Shown: in pieces, positions 28,483 through 37,170 of the stretch
Position numbering within the stretch: the stretch's first letter is position 1
Layout: every line of letters begins with the position of its first letter
NCBI RefSeq assembly: GCF_900452395.1
Contig: NZ_UGNV01000002.1
Span: 27,694 to 91,693, forward strand
Reading direction: 5' to 3'
From: Legionella beliardensis
GTDB taxonomy: Bacteria > Pseudomonadota > Gammaproteobacteria > Legionellales > Legionellaceae
DNA: 64,000 nucleotides
Notes under the pieces: model-generated
The model's database searches: none
What the model was told of the DNA's origin: nothing
Seen by the model: only the letters and a program-made list of their open reading frames with translations
Program-made: the position numbers and the translations under genes

Positions 28483-29040
28483 TTGCAAGGTCAACGTATC
28501 GGCTACGTCCGCGTCAGCAGCTTCGACCAGAATCCTGATCGACAACTGGAACAAATAGAAGTCGGCAAGGTATTCACCGATAAGGCTTCAGGCAAGGACA
28601 CACAACGTCCCGAACTTGAAAGGCTGCTGGCCTTCGTCCGCGAGGGCGACACCGTGGTGGTGCATAGCATGGACAGGTTGGCACGCAACCTTGATGACCT
28701 GCGCCGCATCGTCCAAGGGCTGACACAACGGGGCGTGCGCATGGAGTTCGTCAAAGAAGGGCTGACGTTCACCGGCGAGGACTCACCGATGGCCAATCTG
28801 ATGCTGTCGGTCATGGGAGCCTTTGCTGAGTTCGAGCGCGCCCTGATCCGCGAACGTCAGCGCGAGGGAATCGTGCTGGCCAAGCAGCGCGGTGCCTACC
28901 GGGGACGAAAGAAATCGCTGAACAGCGAACAAATTGCCGAGTTGAAACGGCGAGTTGCGGCAGGCGACCAAAAAACCTTGGTGGCCCGTGACTTCGGCAT
29001 CAGCCGCGAAACCTTGTACCAGTACCTGCGGGAAGACTGA
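28483..29040 (+). CDS. tnpR: Tn21-type serine resolvase TnpR
   Basis: A 185-aa serine recombinase that resolves cointegrates at res. I chose TTG 28483-28485 ([20 protein letters not shown]) because GGAGG lies 6 nt upstream and the length matches the roughly 186 aa of Tn21/Tn501 resolvases. The frame extends upstream to 28408 without a ribosome site. The catalytic Ser lies in YVRVSS, the conserved [10 protein letters not shown] and [13 protein letters not shown] blocks are present, and the C-terminus has the [15 protein letters not shown]. Two nt separate it from tnpA. Confidence 0.93.
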   Translation: MQGQRIGYVRVSSFDQNPDRQLEQIEVGKVFTDKASGKDTQRPELERLLAFVREGDTVVVHSMDRLARNLDDLRRIVQGLTQRGVRMEFVKEGLTFTGEDSPMANLMLSVMGAFAEFERALIRERQREGIVLAKQRGAYRGRKKSLNSEQIAELKRRVAAGDQKTLVARDFGISRETLYQYLRED

Positions 29041-29042
29041 CC

Positions 29043-32015
29043 ATGCCACGCCGCTCAATCCTGTCCGCCACCGAGCGCGAAAGTCTGCTGGCACTGCCAG
29101 ATGCCAAAGACGAACTGATACGGCACTACACGTTCAACGAAACCGACCTGTCGGTGATCCGTCAGCGTCGCGGCGCCGCGAATCGATTGGGCTTCGCCGT
29201 GCAGCTTTGCTACTTGCGATTCCCTGGCATCTTCTTGGGCGTCGATGAACCTCCATTTCCGCCCCTGCTGCGCATGGTGGCCGCACAACTCAAGGTGCCG
29301 GTGGAAAGCTGGAACGATTACGGCCAGCGCGAGCAGACACGGCGGGAGCACTTGGTCGAGCTGCAAACGGTGTTTGGATTCAAGCCCTTCACCATGAGTC
29401 ACTACCGGCAAGCCGTGCATACATTGACCGAACTGGCCTTGCAAACAGACAAAGGCATTGTGCTGGCCAGCACCCTTGTTGAAAACCTGCGGCGGCAGAG
29501 CATCATCCTACCCGCCATGAATGCCATCGAGCGCGCAAGCGCCGAGGCCATTACCCGTGCCAACCGGAGCATCCATGCGGCATTGGCCGATTCCTTGATA
29601 CCTGTCCATCGCCAGCGCCTGGACGAACTGCTCAAGCGCAAGGATGGTAGCAAAATGACGTGGCTAGCGTGGCTGCGCCAATCGCCCGCCAAGCCGAACT
29701 CGCGCCACATGCTTGAACACATCGAACGCCTCAAAGCCTGGCAGGCGCTTGACCTACCTGCTGGCATCGAACGGCAGGTACACCAAAACCGCTTGCTCAA
29801 GATCGCCCGCGAGGGCGGCCAGATGACGCCCGCCGACCTGGCCAAGTTCGAGTCGCAGCGGCGTTACGCCACCTTGGTAGCACTGGCCATCGAGGGCATG
29901 GCCACCGTCACTGATGAAATCATCGACCTTCACGACCGCATCATCGGCAAGCTGTTCAATGCGGCCAAGAACAAGCATCAACAGCAGTTCCAGGCTTCCG
30001 GCAAGGCGATCAACGACAAGGTGCGGATGTATGGGCGCATCGGTCAGGCGCTGATTGAAGCCAAACAAAGCGGCGGCGATCCGTTCGCCGCCATCGAAGC
30101 GGTCATGCCGTGGGACACCTTCGCCGCCAGCGTCACCGAGGCGCAAACGCTGGCGCGGCCTGCCGATTTTGATTTCCTGCACCATATCGGCGAGAGTTAC
30201 GCCACGCTGCGCCGCTATGCGCCGCAGTTCCTGGACGTGCTCAAACTGCGCGCCGCGCCCACCGCCAAGGGTGTGCTCGATGCCATCGACGTGCTGCGCG
30301 GCATGAACAGCGACAGCGCGCGCAAGGTGCCCGCCGATGCGCCAACCGCATTCATCAAGCCGCGCTGGGCAAAGCTGGTTCTGACCGACGAGGGTATTGA
30401 CCGGCGTTACTACGAGTTATGCGCCCTGTCGGAGCTGAAGAACGCACTGCGCTCTGGTGATGTTTGGGTGCAGGGTTCGCGCCAGTTCAAGGACTTCGAC
30501 GAATACCTGGTGCCGATCGAGAAGTTCGCCACCCTGAAGCTGGCCAGCGAATTGCCACTGGCCGTGGCCACCGACTGCGACCAATATCTGCATGACCGAC
30601 TGGAATTATTGGAGGCGCAACTCGCCACAGTCAACCGCATGGCGGCGACCAACGACTTACCGGATGCCATCATCACCACTGCATCGGGCCTGAAGATCAC
30701 GCCGCTGGACGCAGCGGTGCCAGACGCCGCGCAAGCCTTGATTGACCAGTCGGCGATGTTGCTGCCGCACCTCAAGATCACCGAGTTGCTGATGGAGGTC
30801 GATGAATGGACGGGCTTCACGCGCCACTTCACACACCTGAAGACCGGCGACACGGCCAAGGACAAAACCTTGCTGATGACGACGATTCTGGCTGATGGTA
30901 TCAATCTTGGGCTCACCAAGATGGCCGAGTCCTGCCCTGGCACCACCTACGCCAAGCTGTCTTGGCTGCAAGCCTGGCACGTTCGCGACGAAACCTATTC
31001 GACGGCGCTGGCCGAGCTGGTGAACGCACAGTTTCGACAACCCTTCGCCGGAAACTGGGGCGACGGCACCACGTCATCGTCGGACGGCCAGAACTTCCGA
31101 ACCGGCAGCAAGGCAGAGAGCACCGGGCATATCAATCCGAAGTATGGAAGTAGCCCTGGGCGGACGTTCTATACCCATATCTCCGACCAATACGCGCCCT
31201 TCAGCGCCAAGGTGGTCAACGTCGGCTTGCGCGACTCGACCTATGTGCTCGATGGCCTGCTGTACCACGAGTCTGACTTGCGTATCGAGGAACACTACAC
31301 CGACACGGCGGGCTTCACCGATCATGTGTTCGGCCTGATGCACTTTCTGGGATTCCGGTTCGCGCCGCGCATCCGCGACCTGGGCGACACCAAGCTGTTC
31401 ATTCCCAAGGGCGATACTGCCTACGATGCACTCAAGCCGATGATTAGCAGCGACAGGCTGAACATCAAGGCTATTCGCGCTCATTGGGATGAAATCCTAC
31501 GGCTGGCCACTTCGATCAAGCAGGGCACGGTGACGGCCTCGCTGATGCTGCGCAAGCTCGGCAGCTATCCGCGCCAAAACGGCTTGGCCGTCGCCCTGCG
31601 CGAGCTGGGGCGCATCGAGCGCACGCTGTTCATTCTGGATTGGCTGCAAAGCGTGGAGCTGCGCCGCCGCGTCCATGCGGGGCTGAATAAGGGCGAGGCG
31701 CGCAACGCGCTGGCCAGGGCGGTCTTCTTCTACCGATTGGGTGAAATCCGCGACCGCAGTTTTGAGCAGCAGCGCTACCGGGCCAGCGGCCTCAATCTGG
31801 TGACGGCGGCCATCGTGTTGTGGAACACGGTCTATCTGGAGCGTGCCACCAGTGCTTTGCGTGCCCACGGCAAGGCGCTGGACGACACGTTGCTGCAATA
31901 TCTGTCACCGCTGGGGTGGGAGCATATCAACTTGACCGGCGATTACCTATGGCGCAGCAGTGCCAAGGTCGGTGCGGGGAAGTTCAGGCCATTGCGACCG
32001 CTGCCACCGGCTTAG
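29043..32015 (+). CDS. tnpA: Tn3-family transposase TnpA
   Basis: A 990-aa transposase, the expected size for Tn21/Tn501. It opens [20 protein letters not shown] with the N-terminal DUF4158 DNA-binding region, and the C-terminal DDE Tn3 domain includes [20 protein letters not shown] and [20 protein letters not shown]. The stop codon lies inside the right terminal repeat, as is usual. It is intact and should be able to act on the near-identical ends. Confidence 0.94.
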   Translation: MPRRSILSATERESLLALPDAKDELIRHYTFNETDLSVIRQRRGAANRLGFAVQLCYLRFPGIFLGVDEPPFPPLLRMVAAQLKVPVESWNDYGQREQTRREHLVELQTVFGFKPFTMSHYRQAVHTLTELALQTDKGIVLASTLVENLRRQSIILPAMNAIERASAEAITRANRSIHAALADSLIPVHRQRLDELLKRKDGSKMTWLAWLRQSPAKPNSRHMLEHIERLKAWQALDLPAGIERQVHQNRLLKIAREGGQMTPADLAKFESQRRYATLVALAIEGMATVTDEIIDLHDRIIGKLFNAAKNKHQQQFQASGKAINDKVRMYGRIGQALIEAKQSGGDPFAAIEAVMPWDTFAASVTEAQTLARPADFDFLHHIGESYATLRRYAPQFLDVLKLRAAPTAKGVLDAIDVLRGMNSDSARKVPADAPTAFIKPRWAKLVLTDEGIDRRYYELCALSELKNALRSGDVWVQGSRQFKDFDEYLVPIEKFATLKLASELPLAVATDCDQYLHDRLELLEAQLATVNRMAATNDLPDAIITTASGLKITPLDAAVPDAAQALIDQSAMLLPHLKITELLMEVDEWTGFTRHFTHLKTGDTAKDKTLLMTTILADGINLGLTKMAESCPGTTYAKLSWLQAWHVRDETYSTALAELVNAQFRQPFAGNWGDGTTSSSDGQNFRTGSKAESTGHINPKYGSSPGRTFYTHISDQYAPFSAKVVNVGLRDSTYVLDGLLYHESDLRIEEHYTDTAGFTDHVFGLMHFLGFRFAPRIRDLGDTKLFIPKGDTAYDALKPMISSDRLNIKAIRAHWDEILRLATSIKQGTVTASLMLRKLGSYPRQNGLAVALRELGRIERTLFILDWLQSVELRRRVHAGLNKGEARNALARAVFFYRLGEIRDRSFEQQRYRASGLNLVTAAIVLWNTVYLERATSALRAHGKALDDTLLQYLSPLGWEHINLTGDYLWRSSAKVGAGKFRPLRPLPPA

Positions 32016-32048
32016 CGTGCTTTATTTTCCGTTTTCTGAGACGACCCC
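32011..32048 (-). repeat. Right terminal inverted repeat of the transposon
   Basis: 38 bp ending CTGAGACGACCCC on the plus strand. It pairs with 22267-22304 and overlaps the last codons of tnpA by 5 bp. Confidence 0.93.
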
Positions 32049-32227
32049 TAATAGATTAGGACATCCCAGGGGAGAGGTAATAACTCTAACTGGAGGTAAA
32101 AATGAGCAATAAGAAGTATTCTGAAGAATTCAAATTAGACGCAATTAGCCTTGTTAATGAACATGGATATACTCAAGTAGAAGCTGTAAGAAGTTTAGGA
32201 ATAGAGTGCTTATTTCATTTTAAATAA
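32049..32227 (+). pseudogene. Truncated IS3-family orfA fragment
   Basis: After a leader carrying GGACATCCC and the ribosome site TGGAGG, ATG 32102 opens MSNKKYSEEFKLDAISLVNE, then HGYTQVEAVRSLGI, the N-terminal HTH of IS3-type OrfA. The match ends abruptly after residue 34 and a stop follows at 32225-32227. The rest of the IS is absent. It directly abuts the transposon's right end, so the transposon probably inserted beside or into this IS, or a deletion joined them. Confidence 0.75.
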
Positions 32228-32263
32228 ATCAATAAAAAAAGTAAAAAATTATTAAATTTAAAG

Positions 32264-33172
32264 CTAGCCAAGATAAATATTAAGAATACTTAATCTTGAA
32301 TGCCCGAGTTCCCGAGTTAAGATATGCCTTACTTTAAAATCGATATCTTGCTCTACTTTGGACATCTCTTTTGCTATAGTACCGCCATTAAAAGGACACT
32401 CCCACCCTCTTTTATTAAGATCATAAAACGCAGTTAATTCTTTATAACGCCTTTGAGCATAGCTATGCCTTAGCCCATGCAACTGTTTAAGGCCCATGAG
32501 CCTTGTTTGATAGGCATATTTATTAAGCTGTTTAGCATACGTGCTTCCTTCATAAATTAAAGATTGACCATATTTAACGGTCTCCCCTACTCGCTCTAAC
32601 CAATCCCGTTGCGCTTGATTGGTAATAGGTATGCTTCTTCCTATTCCGCCTTTGGTCCAGCTGGGTGCAAGTAAGATAGCATCCTTTTTGATTAAAGCCT
32701 GACTTAAATTAAACTTAATTGATTCTTCGCGCCTTAAACCAAATAAATACTGACCCTCCATGGAAAGCCTAATCAGTGAATCAGAGCACTTTGAAAAATC
32801 AATATGATGAATGGCCTTGCTCTGCTCGGGGAAATATTGCCGACGGCCTATTTTATAAGCTTTATTGTCAGGTTTGACTAATTTTTTATCCTCTAATAAT
32901 TTACCCAGTTCGCGTAATTTTGATAAATAATTTTTAATCGTTGCTGGACTTTTATCTTCTTGTTTCCAATAGTCAACTAACTTATAAATATGCTTAGGCT
33001 TAAACCCTTTAACATGAGTAAGTTTAAAGCCCAACGTATGTAAATCACGAACACATTTCCTAAGCATGACGCGCATATCATTTTGACTCGCATAGGACTG
33101 ATAAGAAGCATGTTTAACTATTTGGTTAATAGAAAATTCTGCGCTTTTTAATTTTGTCTTACTCTCCCTCAT
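32264..33172 (-). CDS. Tyrosine recombinase/integrase, catalytically complete
   Basis: A 302-aa recombinase with an N-terminal SAM-like core-binding domain (about 10-110) and a C-terminal catalytic domain. The R-H-R-H-Y set is visible: Arg I in QYLFGLRREESIKF, H-x-x-R in KQLHGLRHSYAQRRY, His III in RELGHSRLS and the nucleophile Tyr in ILNIYLG at the very C-terminus. It overlaps the upstream paralogue by 14 nt. It is probably the integrase or resolution recombinase of the element, given the nearby direct repeats. No tRNA target is seen beside it. Confidence 0.8.
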   Translation of the reverse strand: MRESKTKLKSAEFSINQIVKHASYQSYASQNDMRVMLRKCVRDLHTLGFKLTHVKGFKPKHIYKLVDYWKQEDKSPATIKNYLSKLRELGKLLEDKKLVKPDNKAYKIGRRQYFPEQSKAIHHIDFSKCSDSLIRLSMEGQYLFGLRREESIKFNLSQALIKKDAILLAPSWTKGGIGRSIPITNQAQRDWLERVGETVKYGQSLIYEGSTYAKQLNKYAYQTRLMGLKQLHGLRHSYAQRRYKELTAFYDLNKRGWECPFNGGTIAKEMSKVEQDIDFKVRHILTRELGHSRLSILNIYLG

Positions 33173-33965
33173 GCAGATATCTCCTTAGTGCCCTTTCACT
33201 TACCCCCATCTCCTCTAAAATAATTTGTCTCGCTTCACGTTTAGGTAAACTTGTTTGCAAGTAAGCTAATCTATTTTGTGCAAAAACATAGCGATAGTTG
33301 ACCGCAGGCGTAAGCCCTACTTTTATAACTTCCATCCTATAACGCCCTCTTACGCCCTCATACCCATACTGCTTAATTGGATTTAAGTTCATGTTAATAA
33401 TCGTGGCCGTTTTAAGCACCTCTTTTTGCGCTTCAGAATAGATTTCTATTACTCTGTCTTTGCTATTATTTGTCATATCACGGCTAAGTAGTAAGAAGGT
33501 TGTCCTTGCATGCAAATCAGGGGTAAAACGAAACGCTTCACTTAAGGTTAAGCCAAATTCTGTTTGAAGACTTAAAATAAAACGTACAACTGGATCAGAT
33601 ACTTTTTCCAAGCAATCATCATGAACACGCTTTATTTTAACGGGCTTTGCCCTAACAAGACCAAGTGATTTGTTATCAATACCTTCAAGTTGATGATTAA
33701 TTGCTTGCAAAAAATATCTGATTTCAGCGATATACATTCTAATTGTGTCGTCCGTTTTAGATTCTCTTTGCCACTGTATAATGACCTTCAATAAGTGATC
33801 TTTGGTTAGCCCATACCAATTAGGCGGAATAGGGCTACAAGCGTATAACGTATTAATAAAACGTAATACAACATTTTTTCTATAGGTTCTCTTTTGATGT
33901 GAGCCCGTTTTTATCAGAGAAAGGTGCCTAATTGCTACTTCTCTTAAGTGACCTAACCTACCCAT
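33159..33965 (-). CDS. Degenerate tyrosine-recombinase paralogue
   Basis: A 268-aa protein that aligns with the recombinase just downstream. QTEFGLTLSEAFRF matches QYLFGLRREESIKF, NYRYVFAQNRLAYL matches LRHSYAQRRYKEL, and EEMGVSERALRRYL matches RELGHSRLSILNIYL. Arg I is Thr, the His of HxxR is replaced and His III is Val, while Arg II and the C-terminal Tyr remain. It is therefore probably inactive as an enzyme but may bind DNA or form heterotetramers with its partner. The stop codon overlaps the start of the next gene, implying coupled expression in fixed ratio. Confidence 0.65.
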   Translation of the reverse strand: MGRLGHLREVAIRHLSLIKTGSHQKRTYRKNVVLRFINTLYACSPIPPNWYGLTKDHLLKVIIQWQRESKTDDTIRMYIAEIRYFLQAINHQLEGIDNKSLGLVRAKPVKIKRVHDDCLEKVSDPVVRFILSLQTEFGLTLSEAFRFTPDLHARTTFLLLSRDMTNNSKDRVIEIYSEAQKEVLKTATIINMNLNPIKQYGYEGVRGRYRMEVIKVGLTPAVNYRYVFAQNRLAYLQTSLPKREARQIILEEMGVSERALRRYLHEGE

Positions 33966-34187
33966 TGTCTGCCCTCTTCATTTATGAAACATCACTACCT
34001 TTACCTTGTACTTTGTTTAGTGTTGACAGAGCAGGTCATACAAATGATGATCCTTGACATAGTCACAGGGCTCTATAGTCAGAGGTAAATCAGTAGTTAC
34101 TCAACTAGTGCTTTACTTTAATTACAACGGTCTTTACTTTTTCAGTCCTCCTTATTTTCGTTTTAAGTTCAAATATAATCTCATCAA

Positions 34188-34421
34188 CTACCCTCTTATT
34201 TGTTCAACCAATTGTTGTTTCACACTTGAGAGCGCCTCTTCGGTCACCAATGCATTAATCAATTTTTTAAAGGTAGGCCTCATTTCAGTTTCAGCTTCAA
34301 TATCACGCTGTACTTTCATTAACCGCTCAAAGTTCTCCTGATTTAATAAAAAATCTTTTTGCTCTTGCTTCTTAAGCTCATCGGTCACATCCCAATCATT
34401 ATTTTTATTGTCATTTGTCAT
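34188..34421 (-). CDS. Small hypothetical protein upstream of the recombinases
   Basis: A 77-residue charged helical protein (MTNDNKNNDWDVTDELKKQE, then FERLMKVQRDIEAETEMRPT). I chose ATG 34419-34421 because GAGGA lies 8 nt upstream; a start five codons earlier lacks this. It lies upstream of the recombinase pair on the same strand across a 222-bp gap (33966-34187) with no other gene. The size and position would suit a recombination directionality or plasmid-maintenance factor, but no family is recognised. Confidence 0.5.
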   Translation of the reverse strand: MTNDNKNNDWDVTDELKKQEQKDFLLNQENFERLMKVQRDIEAETEMRPTFKKLINALVTEEALSSVKQQLVEQIRG

Positions 34422-34626
34422 CGTTTTATTCCTCATTTAGAAGTTATAAAAAATGAATATCTCTCTTGTCACCTCGTGACAATTAATACAAATAGAAATC
34501 ACAAACATGAATTACTGTTTAAGATTTAAAAGAAATTAATTCAAAGTTCACTTTCAAAATTTAAGCGTTCAGCGAATAAACAAACATACGCTGATAGCAA
34601 TAAATCCAGGCAAATTAATAGACTGG

Positions 34627-34774
34627 TAACAGTGGGTTCAAAATAGAGGCTATTTTGATAACAGTAGGTTTCATTAACTCACTAATGAATAACAGTGGTT
34701 TCCAAACTTATCGTCCTGTCTGAAGGTTAAGGAATAGAAGCAGACATTACACAAGACCAAAACACTGGTTTCAT
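34627..34774 (+). repeat. Four direct repeats (TAACAGTGGTTTCA-like)
   Basis: Copies are at 34627-34640 (TAACAGTGGGTTCA), 34659-34673 (TAACAGTAGGTTTCA), 34690-34704 (TAACAGTGGTTTCCA) and 34761-34774 (AACACTGGTTTCAT). The first three start 32 and 31 bp apart, three helical turns, so proteins would bind on one face. Next to a recombinase pair these are candidate arm-type sites, and iterons are the alternative. The rest of the gap 34437-35320 holds hairpins and repeats but no gene. Confidence 0.55.
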
Positions 34775-34963
34775 CCGAATTTCACGGACTCATCAGTTGT
34801 GCTCATTTTTATCATAACAAAGACCTCTATGAGCTGCAATATTCTAGTTAATTTCACATTAATGAATATTAAAGAAAGGCATACATATAATCTGAATACA
34901 TAATTTATGAGTCATCAATTCTTTGAAATATAAATATACCAAACTTATAAATTATGAACAAAA

Positions 34964-34996
34964 AAACGGACAGAAAATTTTGTTTTCCGTCCGTTT
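34964..34996. terminator. Bidirectional hairpin terminator
   Basis: 14-bp arms with one mismatch (AAACGGACAGAAAA / TTTTCCGTCCGTTT) are flanked by A- and T-runs on both sides. A short palindrome (CGCAGCAT-CA-ATGCTGCG) and a further arm pair (GTCCTTTG / CAAAGGAC, about 35130-35163) follow before the toxin-antitoxin genes. Confidence 0.6.
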
Positions 34997-35174
34997 ATCT
35001 ATTATGTTATTGATATCATTAAAAATTTCGCAGCATCAATGCTGCGTCACTATGACTTGCTTTGTGCAAATCGATAGTGACGCAGCGTGCTTCGCACGTT
35101 AAAAGTGTGCGCTCACCCCACCAACAGAGTCCTTTGCTTTTGCATCGAGCAAAAACAAAGGACATCATTATTGC

Positions 35175-35237
35175 CCACATACCCACACTATAGCTTCACT
35201 TAGGCCGTAGGTTGTTACGCTCCGTGTGGATATGTGG
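35175..35237 (+). repeat. Dispersed repeat, copy B, with inverted ends
   Basis: 14-bp arms with one mismatch (CCACATACCCACAC and GTGTGGATATGTGG) enclose a core shared with 12999-13052 (TAGCTTCACTTAG, GGTTGTTACGCTCCG). The MITE-like layout suggests a small non-autonomous element or a conserved structured RNA/terminator. Confidence 0.6.
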
Positions 35238-35320
35238 ACAAAATGATCTTACAAGCTCATAGCCACTTCTTTGACTAAAGTCATTTTAAATGCTATTGTG
35301 TACACATGGGTACTTAATTA

Positions 35321-35599
35321 ATGAGTAATAAAATGACTGCCACAGTATTAAAAGTAGGCATGCGAGAATTTAGAGCGCATCTTCAACAATATATTTTAAC
35401 CTCGTCTCCAGTTGCGATAACAAGACATGGAGAAACGGTTGGCTATTATATACCTACGAAAAGTCATGCTGAGAAATCCGACCTTCATGACTTAAAAGAA
35501 GCAGCTGCCAAGCTAGATAAACTATTAATCGAGCATGGTATATCTGAAAATGAACTATTCGCTGATTTTAGAAAACTAAAATCTAAGAATCGTAAATAA
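35321..35599 (+). CDS. Phd/YefM-type antitoxin
   Basis: A 92-aa antitoxin. The N-terminal domain (VGMREFRAHLQQYILTSSPV, AITRHGETVGYYIP) is the classic Phd/YefM DNA-binding fold, and the C-terminal half is a charged helix that would wrap the toxin. Its stop overlaps the toxin start. The dimer would repress the pair's own promoter in the hairpin-rich DNA upstream. Confidence 0.85.
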   Translation: MSNKMTATVLKVGMREFRAHLQQYILTSSPVAITRHGETVGYYIPTKSHAEKSDLHDLKEAAAKLDKLLIEHGISENELFADFRKLKSKNRK

Positions 35600-36021
35600 T
35601 GTCTTTAAAATCAATTGTGCTTGATGCAAACACTCTCATTAGAAGTGTTCTAGGTGAAACAGTTAGGAATATAATTATTCAATATCAGGAGAAAATAGAT
35701 TTTTTTGTACCTGATGTTTGTTTAATTGATGCGGTTAAATATATTCCTCAAATTTTTGAAAAGCGTAACATGCCAAGTGAGCCTGCAATAGCGTTACTTG
35801 AAAAACTTAAAGCATTATTCAACATCGTTGATAAAGAAATCTACAAGCAATATAGCCATGATGCTAAAGAAAGAATGAAAGCACGTGACATAAATGATTG
35901 GCCTATTGTCGCCACTGCGTTAACATTTTCCTGCCCTATATGGACAGAAGATAAAGATTTTTTTGGCTCTGGAATGCCAACCTGGACGACCGATAGGATT
36001 CACATTTTTTTACAGCAATAG
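35599..36021 (+). CDS. PIN-domain toxin (VapC-like)
   Basis: A 140-aa PIN nuclease with acidic residues LDANTLI (Asp near residue 9), DINDWPIVATAL and WTEDKDFFGSG, a VapC-like arrangement for metal-dependent RNA cleavage. Its start overlaps the antitoxin stop, typical of co-translated type II toxin-antitoxin pairs. Here it would stabilise the element. Confidence 0.82.
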   Translation: MSLKSIVLDANTLIRSVLGETVRNIIIQYQEKIDFFVPDVCLIDAVKYIPQIFEKRNMPSEPAIALLEKLKALFNIVDKEIYKQYSHDAKERMKARDINDWPIVATALTFSCPIWTEDKDFFGSGMPTWTTDRIHIFLQQ

Positions 36022-36118
36022 TTTCGATTAACTACAAGCTTTAAGTAAGCTTTAAAAATATAGCTCATTTTGTAATACTCTTTTCTTGGCTCGTACAAAT
36101 GCAATGACTATTAAACTG

Positions 36119-36358
36119 TTAGTAATCCTTAATTAATTGCTCATAGATAAATTTTGCTATACCAAAGATAAAAAGACCAATAGCCAAATAATAAGCGCCA
36201 CTACTTAAAAAATGCGCTATTTCTTGCGCTAAAGGAGCCAATAAATCCTTAGGGTTAGGGTTATCAAATAGCTTATTAATAAAGAAGCTAGCAAAAAAGG
36301 CGACTAGGCTTATAAATAAGATTCTTCTTGAACTAACGAATAAAAGGGTTTCCATCAT
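36119..36358 (-). CDS. Small two-helix membrane protein
   Basis: A 79-aa protein with an N-terminal TM helix (ILFISLVAFFASFFINKLF) and a second TM (SSGAYYLAIGLFIFGIAKFI) separated by a short loop with NPNPKDLLAPLAQEIAHF. It resembles YqhA-type or ICE-borne small membrane proteins, but no family is certain. It stands between the toxin gene and the end of the conjugation operon. Confidence 0.5.
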   Translation of the reverse strand: MMETLLFVSSRRILFISLVAFFASFFINKLFDNPNPKDLLAPLAQEIAHFLSSGAYYLAIGLFIFGIAKFIYEQLIKDY

Positions 36359-36471
36359 TTTCCTATTAAAATTTAAAAATTAAAATTGACTTTCTAAAAG
36401 TGCTTAGTAAGCTGTTTAAACCCAAGATATCAAGCATTTAAAAGCATTAATTTCGAAATCAGTTAAAATCG

Positions 36472-37170
36472 TTATATTAACTTCCTCCTAACGTACTCTG
36501 GCGCGGTACGACTATTTTGATTTAAATGTCGATTAAGCGCACTACTTAGCTTTGCTAATCTCTGTGGACTTAAATTCGGGGCGAATGGGGAGTCAAGTGC
36601 TGCCTTTAACAGCGAATAATCAAGATTAGGCACGCTGGTTTTTAATTGGATAGCCTCCTCAACGGTAATTGAGTAGTCTTTATAGGAAGGTGTTTGAATA
36701 AGTTTACTTAAAAAGAAATTTAGCTCACGTTGATAGCGCTCTTTTTGCGTATACAAGGTGTGGCAAGAATCAAAGAGTCCTAATAAATGCAAAAGCTTAA
36801 GGGTAGTCATAAGCTTGTCAAAGAGTTCAATTAAATCAGCCAACACCATGAAAAAGCCATGTGAGGCAGCCATCTCATGAGTAAATTGTGCTTTAAACTC
36901 AATCGTTTTCGCACCGAGCTTCTTCCTTTTTTCAATAAGCGCTTCAAATTTATCAATTTCATCGTCAAAATGCGCATGCAGGTGTAACAATTCATCGTAT
37001 AGCGTATAAAGACTAATGAGTGCATGTGCATTATGATTAAAACTTTCTTTAATCAACACGCCAATTTTCAGTTGGACACGCTCAAAAAAAAGATGGCCAT
37101 TTTTAAGCGTTCGGCCAAAAAGTTGAGCTGCTTCTTGATTGACTAGCGTTAAACGAATGATAGCGGTCAT
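36472..37170 (-). CDS. Conjugative-element protein, DUF1845/AcaB-like (tentative)
   Basis: A 232-aa helical cytosolic protein. ATG 37168-37170 overlaps the traD stop (ATGA) and has AGGAGAAAG upstream, so the longer frame to 37284 is rejected. It begins MTAIIRLTLVNQEAAQLFGR, reminiscent of the TIGR03761/AcaB start where a short strand precedes the (N/T)QEAxxLF motif. It is the last gene of the transfer operon. Confidence 0.5.
   Translation of the reverse strand: MTAIIRLTLVNQEAAQLFGRTLKNGHLFFERVQLKIGVLIKESFNHNAHALISLYTLYDELLHLHAHFDDEIDKFEALIEKRKKLGAKTIEFKAQFTHEMAASHGFFMVLADLIELFDKLMTTLKLLHLLGLFDSCHTLYTQKERYQRELNFFLSKLIQTPSYKDYSITVEEAIQLKTSVPNLDYSLLKAALDSPFAPNLSPQRLAKLSSALNRHLNQNSRTAPEYVRRKLI

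Larger units (their letters stand above)
22267..32048 (+). mobile_element. Tn3-family (Tn21/Tn501 subgroup) transposon with pbr lead-resistance genes
   Basis: The element is bounded by 38-bp inverted repeats that differ at one base. It contains pbrR, pbrA, pbrBC, pbrT, a res region, tnpR and tnpA, all intact. Its GC content is near 60% against roughly 35-40% outside, so it is a recent arrival from a GC-rich host such as a beta- or gamma-proteobacterium. The 5-bp flanks (TACTT on the left, TAATA on the right) do not match, so the original target duplication is missing. An IS3-type fragment touches the right end, which suggests a later deletion or a rearrangement at that junction. Confidence 0.93.

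Noticed and set aside
23001..31900. Numerous long ORFs in other frames across the transposon
   Set aside because: They are GC-rich shadows of pbrA, pbrBC, pbrT, tnpR and tnpA with low-complexity Arg/Ala/Ser composition.
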